From NCBI RefSeq assembly GCF_050864855.1, contig NZ_JBOZWW010000043.1, positions 1-22,417 of the forward strand: a stretch of 22,417 bases of DNA. The letters are read 5' to 3'. The DNA comes from Cardinium hertigii_C. GTDB taxonomy: Bacteria; Bacteroidota; Bacteroidia; Cytophagales; Amoebophilaceae. Positions within the stretch are counted from its first letter, which is position 1, and each line of letters begins with the position of its first letter. The notes beneath the pieces were generated by a model, which did no database searches, was not told where the DNA came from, and saw only the letters and a list, made by a program, of their open reading frames with translations. Both the position numbers and the translations under genes were made by a program. Of the stretch, positions 1 to 6,664 are shown piece by piece.

Positions 1-111
1 CCAAGGAATCGAATCAGATAACTGGAATAAAGGATGTTTCGGGTTAAGAAAACTAGATAAGCGTTGCTCAAACAAACGCTCAAGGCTATTATTTATTTTC
101 TTAGATTTCAT
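1..111 (-). CDS. IS5-family transposase, N-terminal 37 residues (runs off left edge)
   Basis: This is the start of a transposase whose frame continues beyond position 1. The 37 visible codons begin MKSKKINNSLERLFEQ and encode the same residues as the right-hand copy. The single base difference is silent (GAG here, GAA there). The longer right copy shows the family signature, so the family call comes from there. The start is the ATG at 111; the upstream sequence is non-coding IS end. Whether this copy is intact cannot be seen. Confidence 0.8.
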   Translation of the reverse strand, partial: MKSKKINNSLERLFEQRLSSFLNPKHPLFQLSDSIPW

Positions 112-227
112 CCTTATTTTGCAAGCTTTTTATACAAAACAACTCTAAAACTGGTTATTAACCAATACAAATTTAACCATTTATTTGCTGATTAACAAAT
201 AATTATACAGTATTTCAGGACCGACTA
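1..227 (-). mobile_element. 5' end of an IS5-type insertion sequence, left copy (partial)
   Basis: Positions 1-227 are the reverse complement of 22042-22268 with one mismatch (79 against 22190), and identity stops abruptly at 227, which marks the element's end. The element reads leftward out of the window. It has about 116 bp of terminal sequence before the transposase ATG at 111. Both copies end in TAGTCGGTCCTGAAATACTG. The last shared dinucleotide is TA, so the true end could lie 2 bp further in if TA is the target duplication, as in some IS5 subgroups. The far end is outside the window, so the opposite inverted repeat and the target duplication cannot be checked. The insertion lies at the 3' end of a decayed peroxiredoxin gene. 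Confidence 0.85.
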
Positions 228-646
228 CTTAAGATTAAATAATTGGATATGCTTCCCAAGCGTAGTGGCATAGGAGTGTGTATAAGATGGTCTCTTTGGA
301 CCTTATAGTTGGCAACAATGGTCTTGCTGGTATCTTCGATTAATAGATCGTTGCGCTGGTAGTACTTTTTTTTGCTTTTGATAGATAAAACCAAGCAGGA
401 TGGGTTGCTTATGGGTCGATAGCGCAAACCCACAAGCGCTACATTGGCTTGTATAGATTGGGGTACATGTTGCTGGAAGGGCAATAACTTAGTAGGCCAG
501 GGGAAAGTCAGATCTTTTGTATAAAAGAGAAAAACAACGTTTTTCTTTTCTACAAACGAATTTAGTAAACATTCAGTTTCGAAGGGCCCATCACCTGCAA
601 TAGCGGGCTCTTTAAAAATAGGTACTTTTTTCCCTAAAAAATGCAC
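228..646 (-). pseudogene. Decayed 2-Cys peroxiredoxin (AhpC/TSA) paralogue
   Basis: The first 75 residues align without gaps to the intact peroxiredoxin at 2596-3234 (MHFLGKKVPIFKEPA against MHLLGKKAPVFKAPA). The peroxidatic motif FTFVCPTE has become LTFPWPTK, so Cys50 is Trp. A one-base insertion near 424-428 throws residues about 75-98 out of register. A one-base loss near 335-352 restores the frame just before DTSKTI at residues 105-110. After MP at residues 126-127, roughly 60 codons are missing, including the conserved Arg and the resolving Cys184 of the intact copy. The frame resumes at SISNYL near the end. The last codons and the stop (215-217) come from the adjoining IS. The frame stays open for 143 codons, but the product cannot be a peroxidase. 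A regulatory or other role for the relic is possible but unsupported. Confidence 0.85.
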
Positions 647-930
647 GGTATGTAGTAAAAATTAAAAAATAAAACTAACGTTTTGTTGCTTTTATTCTTT
701 TAGACCTTAAAGGAACAATTATGCAAACAAAAAAGGTAAAATAGCAATAAGATGATCTAATGCTTTAGGATTTTTTCCGCTATACAACCCGTATCAGCTT
801 CGGCAAACTGAAACAGGATCTCTGTACAAACTATTTTTTTTATTAAAGTTGGCACAATACAGCTATCCTAAAAATAGGATCAAACAAAAAGCATAACGTA
901 ATTTTTCTGCGAAAAAGTATAATAAAAAAA
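647..930. other. Gene-free stretch between the peroxiredoxin relic and the ntt terminator
   Basis: About 284 AT-rich bases. The part nearest 647 is the former upstream region of the decayed peroxiredoxin. It shares TAACGTTTT (676-684) and neighbouring A-rich sequence with the upstream region of the intact gene. A minus-strand frame of 32 codons (757-855, GTG start) is open but too short to support as a gene. I see no tRNA or other recognisable RNA gene. Confidence 0.5.
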
Positions 931-957
931 GACTGGCATTTGATTTAAACGCCAGCC
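924..957 (-). terminator. Rho-independent terminator downstream of the nucleotide translocase
   Basis: Read on the minus strand, an 11-bp stem (GGCTGGCGTTT pairing with AAATGCCAGTC, two G-U pairs) with a 5-nt loop AAATC is followed by seven T residues. It starts about 30 bp after the stop of the translocase gene, where its terminator would be expected. Confidence 0.85.
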
Positions 958-988
958 TTTTCTATCCATTGATTAGGACTTTACCCAT

Positions 989-2488
989 CTAGTTCGTTAC
1001 AACTACCTTATTAGCTTCTGCAAGTTCTGCTTTATATTTTTCCTCAGCTGCTACTTTTAATTTTCCTAAAGTACGAACAGCTAGTAACCAAAGTATAATC
1101 ACAGCTATGATAATCAGCACAATAGGCGTACGAACATTCTCAATACCTCCACCACCAAACAATGTAGACATACTAGTAATCAATACAGATGCCAAACTTT
1201 TGCCCAAACGAGCACCTACGCCATCTACAGCTGCTTTACCACGCACCTTGGTTTCTTCATCTAGTGGAATGTAGACGGCTTCTTTAGTTGGATCAAAAAG
1301 AACATATTTAACAGACTTAATCAAAACAACATTATAAATGCCTATCTGAACAGACATATACAAAGCAGTTATGTGGATACTTTTCAAAAATTCATCTAAA
1401 GCACTACCAAAACGAAGAAAGGCAAAAAATAAAAGTGTCATCACCAATGCAGTAATTGGTGTAACAGATGCGGCAAACCTCCATCCTTTTTTTAGTATAG
1501 GTGTGGCAAGAAAAAGTGCTACTACAATTGCAATAATACCTACTGCAGTTTGCTGTTGCGCATATATTTCTGCATAAATGGTATCGTCACCAGTTATTTG
1601 TACATATTTTTGAATTTGGGCTTTTTGTACCGCTTCAAAAAGCGCAATCATTAACCCGTAACCGATTACCAATATCGAAATCAATGTCAGATACCTAGAC
1701 TTCGCTAAGAAGCTTATAGACTCCATAAAGGACATTTTTACCTTTATTTTTTTACTTTTTTTTTCAATTTGGTAATAAGCTGGATTAGCTTTTATATCTG
1801 AAGTAAAATAGTTGTATACGATCAAAATCAAAACAATAGCTATAATTACAAATTGTAAACTTTGATCAAAATTGGTACGAACACTATCCAGTTTAAGAAT
1901 CGATCCAGCTAGGATACTACCAATAGCACCAGATATACTTAAGAAACTATAAAAACGTTTAGCTTGATTTACACCAGTAATCTCATTTACAAAAGTCCAA
2001 AATACTACACTGAGTGCAAAAGTCCCCCAAGCCTCAGCATGAATGTAAAACAAAGAAATGGGCCAATGACAAATGGCTCCCCATAACCCTATAAGGTTTG
2101 GCCATTTTGCTTCCATCATTTTAGAGAAAGTATTGAGTTGCAAAGCCTCTTTTTGTGGAAGTAAAAAAAGCAGTGAAAGGGTAAAAAAAGTAAAAAAATA
2201 GATCATAACTGCATTAAATCTACCATCCCTTCCTGTAGAACGGCTAACTTTTCCATAAAGAATAGTAAAAAAAATCATACTAGGGGTAATGGCTACTGCT
2301 TTTAGCCAGTAAATAGCGGTAGCATTGGCTTCTTTCATCATATTCATATCCTTAAGGGAACGGGTAACCGAATAACAAAAAGATATAAGAATAAACATAA
2401 AAGCCATTGGTAAAAATTTACGTAGCTCACTTTTATGAATGGGAAACATCATCCCACGTATATTACCAAATTCTTTTTTTGTGGTCAT
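989..2488 (-). CDS. NTT/Tlc-family nucleotide (ATP/ADP) translocase
   Basis: This is an inner-membrane nucleotide transporter. Family members usually exchange host ATP for bacterial ADP plus phosphate, although some paralogues import other nucleotides. The 499 residues match the usual length (about 500). The protein is strongly hydrophobic, consistent with about 12 membrane helices. Family marks are LRKFLPMAFMFILISFCYS at 22-40, followed by RSLKD with a conserved Lys at 46; NEITGVNQAKRFY at 168-180; and the near-diagnostic FDPTKEAVYIPLDEE at 398-412 followed by KAAVDGVGARLGKS. The ATG at 2488 is preceded by A/T-rich sequence without a Shine-Dalgarno site, as usual in Bacteroidota. It lies 107 bp after the peroxiredoxin gene on the same strand and ends in a clear terminator, so the two may be co-transcribed. 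Substrate specificity cannot be read from the sequence. Confidence 0.95.
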   Translation of the reverse strand: MTTKKEFGNIRGMMFPIHKSELRKFLPMAFMFILISFCYSVTRSLKDMNMMKEANATAIYWLKAVAITPSMIFFTILYGKVSRSTGRDGRFNAVMIYFFTFFTLSLLFLLPQKEALQLNTFSKMMEAKWPNLIGLWGAICHWPISLFYIHAEAWGTFALSVVFWTFVNEITGVNQAKRFYSFLSISGAIGSILAGSILKLDSVRTNFDQSLQFVIIAIVLILIVYNYFTSDIKANPAYYQIEKKSKKIKVKMSFMESISFLAKSRYLTLISILVIGYGLMIALFEAVQKAQIQKYVQITGDDTIYAEIYAQQQTAVGIIAIVVALFLATPILKKGWRFAASVTPITALVMTLLFFAFLRFGSALDEFLKSIHITALYMSVQIGIYNVVLIKSVKYVLFDPTKEAVYIPLDEETKVRGKAAVDGVGARLGKSLASVLITSMSTLFGGGGIENVRTPIVLIIIAVIILWLLAVRTLGKLKVAAEEKYKAELAEANKVVVTN

Positions 2489-2595
2489 TGTGTTTTTAAT
2501 TTAGTTAAAATATAAAGCATACAGAAAACTACTTAGTGGATTAGATACTTTATCCTGTTTTAAAATAATTTTAGAAAATATTTATCATACTGTTT

Positions 2596-3234
2596 TCATA
2601 GTTCTGTATTTAGGGTTAAATAGTTAGACACGCTCTCAGGAGTAGCCTGTATGGCTATATCGCCTTTTGCCCAATTGGCTGGGCAAACTTCACCAAATTG
2701 AATAACATGTTGCCACATATCAATGATGCGTAGTATTTCATTGATATTTCTACCCAGTGGTAAATCATGGATGGCCATATAGCGTATAAAACCTTCTTTA
2801 TCAATTAAAAACGTTCCTCGGTAGGCTATAGGCATGCCTGTGAAAATTAATTGGTTGTATTCATTATAGCTCCAATCACCTCCTAATACACCGTAGTTGG
2901 AAGCAATAGTCTTACTGGTATCTGCAACCAATGGATAGGTTACGCCAGGAATACCTCCTTGTGTCTTAGGGGCACGTAACCAAGCAGCATGGGTTTCTTC
3001 TGTGTCAGTGGAGCAACCTACCAGCGCTACATTGCGTTCTATAAATTGGGGTAAATGGCGTTGGAAAGACAATAATTCAGTTGGACAAACGAAAGTAAAA
3101 TCTTTTGGATAAAAGAAAAACAGCACTTCTTTTTTTCCTAAAAACTGGTCCAATGAAAAGTTAGCTGTAACATTTTTACCATCTATAACAGCAGGCGCCT
3201 TAAAAACAGGGGCCTTTTTTCCTAGTAAATGCAC
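2596..3234 (-). CDS. Typical 2-Cys peroxiredoxin (AhpC/TSA family)
   Basis: This thiol peroxidase reduces H2O2, organic peroxides or peroxynitrite. The peroxidatic Cys50 lies in FTFVCPTE, the supporting Arg139 in YRGTFLID, and the resolving Cys184 in GEVCPANW, the typical 2-Cys pattern. The length of 212 residues is slightly more than the usual 190-200. A GGIPG segment at 93-97 corresponds to the GGLG region, but no C-terminal YF motif is visible, suggesting an oxidation-resistant type. No AhpF or thioredoxin reductase gene is next to it, so the electron donor is unknown. A decayed second copy is at 228-646, with ntt between them. The two copies share their N-terminal reading frame from MH and a stretch upstream of the ATG. 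Confidence 0.95.
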   Translation of the reverse strand: MHLLGKKAPVFKAPAVIDGKNVTANFSLDQFLGKKEVLFFFYPKDFTFVCPTELLSFQRHLPQFIERNVALVGCSTDTEETHAAWLRAPKTQGGIPGVTYPLVADTSKTIASNYGVLGGDWSYNEYNQLIFTGMPIAYRGTFLIDKEGFIRYMAIHDLPLGRNINEILRIIDMWQHVIQFGEVCPANWAKGDIAIQATPESVSNYLTLNTEL

Positions 3235-3622
3235 GATATATATACTACTAATATGTAAAAATTATATTTAACGTTTTACGCTTTCTAAGCCTATCAATGC
3301 TAAGCAACCTATATAAGGCATAGGCTTACATTGCAAATTTATACTTTTTTTTAATAAATAATCTTATTACTGCACTATTAAGTTTAAAAATTAACAACAG
3401 AATTATAATTTCAGTACATCGTCCAGAGAAAGGTTGTTTTAACAAACAAGTGAATGGGTTAAAATAATTTAATTACCTAACCCATTTCTGGCCAACAGGC
3501 ATCACGAATATTACATTTTATATTTAAAATCAAATTAATAAATTATTTTAACTAAACCGTTACTTGGCTAGCTTTTTGTTAAAAAAAGAATGTAAATGGT
3601 AAAAAAATGGCGAAAAAGTAAC
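3235..3622. other. 388-bp gene-free AT-rich stretch upstream of the peroxiredoxin
   Basis: It should hold the minus-strand peroxiredoxin promoter. I could not place a Bacteroidota promoter (TTG, then TAnnTTTG) with confidence. TAACGTTTT at 3269-3277 is shared with the upstream region of the decayed copy. It also contains the hairpin at 3453-3486. No open frame of useful length and no RNA gene was recognised. Confidence 0.5.
3453..3486. repeat. 9-bp inverted repeat (hairpin) between DUF3127 gene and peroxiredoxin
   Basis: AATGGGTTA at 3453-3461 pairs perfectly with TAACCCATT at 3478-3486 around a 16-nt AT-rich loop. There is no T-run on either side, so it is not a convincing intrinsic terminator. 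It could still mark the 3' end of the DUF3127 transcript, which finishes 137 bp upstream on the minus strand. Confidence 0.4.
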
Positions 3623-3967
3623 TTAAAACGGGAGATCATCTTCTACATCACCAAGAGATGGATTAGATACAGCAACATCATTTAATTTATTGCCTTTTTC
3701 TAAACGCCATGCTTGTAAAGCGTTAAAATATTTTACAACGCCTTCGGGATTGGTCCATTTTCTGCCACGTAGATTAAAATGAACCGTTATTTCTTCTTTT
3801 TCGGTGAATCCATCTAATAAATCACATTTGTCTTGAATCAATTCAAAAGAGATGTATTCTGGATATTGCGGGTTTTCTATATATTCTACTACAAAGTTTC
3901 TTTTTTTAAATGATTCAGACACTTGCTGTGGCGGACCAATTTCAAATAATTTTCCAGTTATATGCAT
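3623..3967 (-). CDS. DUF3127 family protein with SSB-like C-terminal tail
   Basis: This is a 114-residue protein of a family found mainly in Bacteroidota and of unproven function. It opens MHITGKLFEIGPPQQVSE, which fits the family's usual MEITGK..PPQ start. The body is a short beta-rich domain (VEYIENPQYPEYISFELIQD; EEITVHFNLRGRKW) suggestive of an OB fold. A low-complexity linker follows, then the acidic-hydrophobic tail DDLPF at 110-114, like the tip by which single-stranded DNA-binding protein recruits partners. An accessory ssDNA-binding or replication/repair role is therefore plausible but unproven. It stands alone, 74 bp after the metal permease gene on the same strand. Confidence 0.8.
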   Translation of the reverse strand: MHITGKLFEIGPPQQVSESFKKRNFVVEYIENPQYPEYISFELIQDKCDLLDGFTEKEEITVHFNLRGRKWTNPEGVVKYFNALQAWRLEKGNKLNDVAVSNPSLGDVEDDLPF

Positions 3968-4041
3968 GGTATTTATAGGTTTAATAAATAAAAATTAGTA
4001 CTTTCTTCAACGCTGCATGGTGCATTTTACTTGTGATTATC

Positions 4042-4887
4042 TTAATTATTTTTGGAATATACAAAAGAACCTAAGAATAATAGCCCTGATATGGTCACCA
4101 TTGTAGGCGCCATAGCACTGTTCAACCAGAAACTGATATAGTATCCACTAAAAGAGGTTATTATAGCAAAAAATATATTGTAAAATAACAAACGTTTAAG
4201 AGATTTTGTAACCAAATACATGCTTGCAGCTGGAACAATTAAAAGCGCAACTACTAAAATGGCTCCTGCTGCTTCAAATGTAGCAACAGTGGTCAATGAA
4301 GTAATACCCATTAAACAATAGTGCCAACGGGTCGTATGGATTCCAATGCTTTGGGCAAATTGTGGATCAAAGGTAGTCACAAATAGGTACTTATAACCAA
4401 TAATGAGAAAAGTTAAATTGACTAGTAACGCTGCCAATAAGATGTAAAATGGTTTAGGTCCTAAATTTATACCACTACTGGTGCGCCAGATATCCAGTGA
4501 CACGGTTGCCAGTTCTCCATATAGACTGCATTCTGGGTCCAAATCTATTTTTCTACTAAAAAAAGAGATTAAAACAACACCTAAAGCAAAAAGAAAGGTA
4601 AAATTAATCCCTATAGCAGCGTCTGCCTGTATATTTATTTTTTTTTCTAAAAATGCTATAAGAAAGGTAACCAGGATACCAGTTATACCGGCTCCAGCAA
4701 CTAGTACAGGGGAATTTTTAGATCCAGTGATTAGAAGTGCCAATACAATCCCTGGTAAGGTTGAATGGGCAATCGCATCTCCCATCATGGCTATTTTTCT
4801 TAATACCAAATAGCTGCCTACTAAGGCACAATTTATACTGGCTAACGCAGCAATCATAATGGTCCAGAGTACATCCATAGCTAACAT
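4042..4887 (-). CDS. Metal (Mn/Zn/Fe-type) ABC transporter permease, ABC-3 family
   Basis: This is the membrane subunit of a divalent-metal importer of the ZnuB/TroC/MntB type. The 281 residues are a normal length, with about 8 or 9 hydrophobic segments. The family motif GDAIAHSTLPG is at 36-46, and DPECSLYGELA follows in the middle, a segment seen in Mn/Fe-type permeases. LVVALLIVPAASMYLVT near the C-terminus is also typical. The ATG at 4887 lies inside the last codons of hisS (stop at 4881-4883), so the two are probably translationally coupled. The ATPase and substrate-binding protein are not in the window. Which metal it carries cannot be decided. Confidence 0.9.
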   Translation of the reverse strand: MLAMDVLWTIMIAALASINCALVGSYLVLRKIAMMGDAIAHSTLPGIVLALLITGSKNSPVLVAGAGITGILVTFLIAFLEKKINIQADAAIGINFTFLFALGVVLISFFSRKIDLDPECSLYGELATVSLDIWRTSSGINLGPKPFYILLAALLVNLTFLIIGYKYLFVTTFDPQFAQSIGIHTTRWHYCLMGITSLTTVATFEAAGAILVVALLIVPAASMYLVTKSLKRLLFYNIFFAIITSFSGYYISFWLNSAMAPTMVTISGLLFLGSFVYSKNN

Positions 4888-6254
4888 CTTGCTGCTAAAG
4901 CGGTTCTTAATGCATCACAAAGTTCAGACCAACTATACCTGTTTTGTACGCCTGTTTGCATATTTTTTAGTATATAACAGTGGTGAACAGATACGGCTTG
5001 TTCTGGTATAATCACAAAAGGGATATTTTTTTTATGGGCATAGGTCAATTGTTTTTTAATCTTTACTTGTTGAGGATATAGCTCTGACTGAAATCCATGT
5101 AGACGCAATTGACACAATAGATGAAGCAGTTGTGTGGCTCCATTTTCTTCTATGTTGGTTAACAATACTTCCGTACTAAAAGTAGGAATGCCTTGAAAAA
5201 GATTTTGTGCTTCCATAATATCATAAAGCCTATCTATGCCAAAGGAAAATCCTACTCCAACCAATTCAGTCGCCCCGAATAGATTGCCAAGATTGGCATA
5301 TCTACCTCCCCCACCTAGGCTTCCTACAAGGCTATTTGCTATAGTTAATTCCATAACGAGCCCTGTATAATAATTTAATCCTCTTGCTAGCGTTGGTTCA
5401 ATAACGCACCCCCCCTCTGGCAAACCAAGCATATGGGTGTGTGCTAGTATATTGGTCAATATGTTAATGGCCTTGGATCCTTGGTCAGTGTGGCCAATAG
5501 CAGTTTGTAATTGAATCAACCGTTCAGCATTGTTCCCTTTAAAATTTTGTAATAAAGAAAATGATGCAATGGTTGCACCACTAAAATCTGCTTCTTGCAA
5601 TGCCGTCATCACTTGTTGAAAACCAACTTTTTCTAATTTATCTACAATGGTGCAAAATAAGGTTTCTTTTTCTGGATCAGTAATAGCGGATAGTACACCT
5701 CTATGGTTGATTTTGATGCAAAAATTTTCTAACCTTAAGCGACTACTTATATCATAGATTAGTTTTAAAATCTCAGCTTCACACAATACAGAGGGACTCC
5801 CAATAATATCAGCATCACACTGTAAAAACTCTCTATAACGGCCTTTTTGCGGTCTGTCTGCCCGCCATACTGGTTGTACTTGGTAGCGTCTAAAAGGAAA
5901 GCATATTTGATGCTGATGGGCTGCTACATAACGCATCAAAGGAACGGTTAAATCATATCGGAGTCCTTTATCACTGATTAACGGTTTTAATTTTCTATAG
6001 TCTGTAGGAGAAATGGCTGCAGCCATTTCTCCTAAGAAATTACCAGATTTAAGGACATTAAAGATCAACTGTTCTCCTTCTTGACCATATTTCCCTGTAA
6101 GCGTAGCCCGGGTTTCCAAAGCAGGCGTCTCGAGCGGTTCAAATCCATACAGGGCATAAATAGACCGAATGATAGAAAGAATATAATTGCGACGGCACAC
6201 CTGAAGAGGGCTGTAGTCGCGCATACCTTTTACAAGAGTGGGTAATATAGCCAT
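4881..6254 (-). CDS. hisS: Histidine--tRNA ligase (class II)
   Basis: It charges tRNA-His with histidine in the cytosol. All class II marks are present: KGMRDYSP at 9-16, LRYDLTVPLMRYVA at 98-111, motif 2 around FRRYQVQPVWRADRPQKGRY (121-140) continuing to QCDADIIG, the HisRS-specific LARGLNYYTG at 289-298, and motif 3 GVGFSFGIDRL at 333-343. The C-terminal anticodon-binding domain follows. At 457 residues it is a little longer than the E. coli enzyme (about 420) and in the range of Bacteroidota forms. Its stop codon overlaps the start of the metal permease by 7 bp. Confidence 0.97.
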   Translation of the reverse strand: MAILPTLVKGMRDYSPLQVCRRNYILSIIRSIYALYGFEPLETPALETRATLTGKYGQEGEQLIFNVLKSGNFLGEMAAAISPTDYRKLKPLISDKGLRYDLTVPLMRYVAAHQHQICFPFRRYQVQPVWRADRPQKGRYREFLQCDADIIGSPSVLCEAEILKLIYDISSRLRLENFCIKINHRGVLSAITDPEKETLFCTIVDKLEKVGFQQVMTALQEADFSGATIASFSLLQNFKGNNAERLIQLQTAIGHTDQGSKAINILTNILAHTHMLGLPEGGCVIEPTLARGLNYYTGLVMELTIANSLVGSLGGGGRYANLGNLFGATELVGVGFSFGIDRLYDIMEAQNLFQGIPTFSTEVLLTNIEENGATQLLHLLCQLRLHGFQSELYPQQVKIKKQLTYAHKKNIPFVIIPEQAVSVHHCYILKNMQTGVQNRYSWSELCDALRTALAARC

Positions 6255-6448
6255 CTATTTTTTTGCCAACGGGTGAACAATGTATTTCCAAATTATAAAA
6301 AATATGGCGCAGTATAATAGATAAGTCAACTACTATAGGCTCCTCTCTTAATAGAAGTTTTATATAGCATAGATAACCTAAAGGATCAAAACTGCGACAA
6401 ATACTAAGTTACATGATGATTGGATTATTCACAACAGTTTATAAGGCT

Positions 6449-6592
6449 CTATCGCGTTTGTTTAAAAAAGATTATTTGGATATTTAAATTTAAAAATCCG
6501 TGACCATGTTTGTCATTACTCCAAGATAATGGCCCTATTTTAAAAGAATTTTCTTGACCATCGGAAGTAATTTTGTCGTTATTTGTCCACAT
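6449..6592 (-). CDS. Possible small ORF, 47 residues, unknown
   Basis: A frame starting ATG at 6592 reads MWTNNDKITSDGQENSFKIG and ends FLNLNIQIIFFKQTR at a TAG. The mixed polar/aromatic composition is more protein-like than random AT-rich DNA. The frame stays open upstream to just after the murG stop, which would add about 25 codons. The C-terminal alternation of N, L, I and F resembles a beta strand. It could be a small real gene, the remnant of a larger decayed one, or chance. I recognise no family. Confidence 0.25.
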   Translation of the reverse strand: MWTNNDKITSDGQENSFKIGPLSWSNDKHGHGFLNLNIQIIFFKQTR

Positions 6593-6641
6593 AAAATATA
6601 ACTTTCTTAAGCTATAGAAATCTAGAAGAAATGATTCGCTA

Positions 6642-6659
6642 CAGATGCAAGCGCATCTG
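6642..6659 (-). terminator. Hairpin just downstream of murG (possible weak terminator)
   Basis: CAGATGC and GCATCTG pair perfectly over 7 bp around a 4-nt loop, 6 bp after the murG stop. There is no T-run on the minus strand after it, so intrinsic termination would be weak. It may instead protect the transcript's 3' end. Confidence 0.4.
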
Positions 6660-6664
6660 GTTTA

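Larger units (their letters stand above)
6255..6664. other. 410-bp spacer between murG and hisS
   Basis: Mostly AT-rich and without an assigned gene. It contains a hairpin at 6642-6659 just after the murG stop and a 47-codon minus-strand frame (6449-6592, listed separately). The hisS promoter should lie close to 6255-6330, but I could not place one reliably. No tRNA or other structured RNA was recognised. Confidence 0.45.

Noticed and set aside
757..855. A 32-codon minus-strand frame with GTG start (ending EADTGCIAEKILKH)
   Set aside because: It looks somewhat protein-like but is too short, has a weak start and no recognisable family, and lies in decayed DNA beside the peroxiredoxin relic.
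6290..6345. TTGACT and TATACT on the minus strand upstream of hisS as a promoter
   Set aside because: The two hexamers are only 7 bp apart, far short of the spacing any sigma-70-type promoter needs.
6413..6487. A 24-codon plus-strand frame (MMIGLFTTVYKALSRLFKKD)
   Set aside because: It overlaps the minus-strand 47-codon frame, has no upstream signal, and is short enough to occur by chance.
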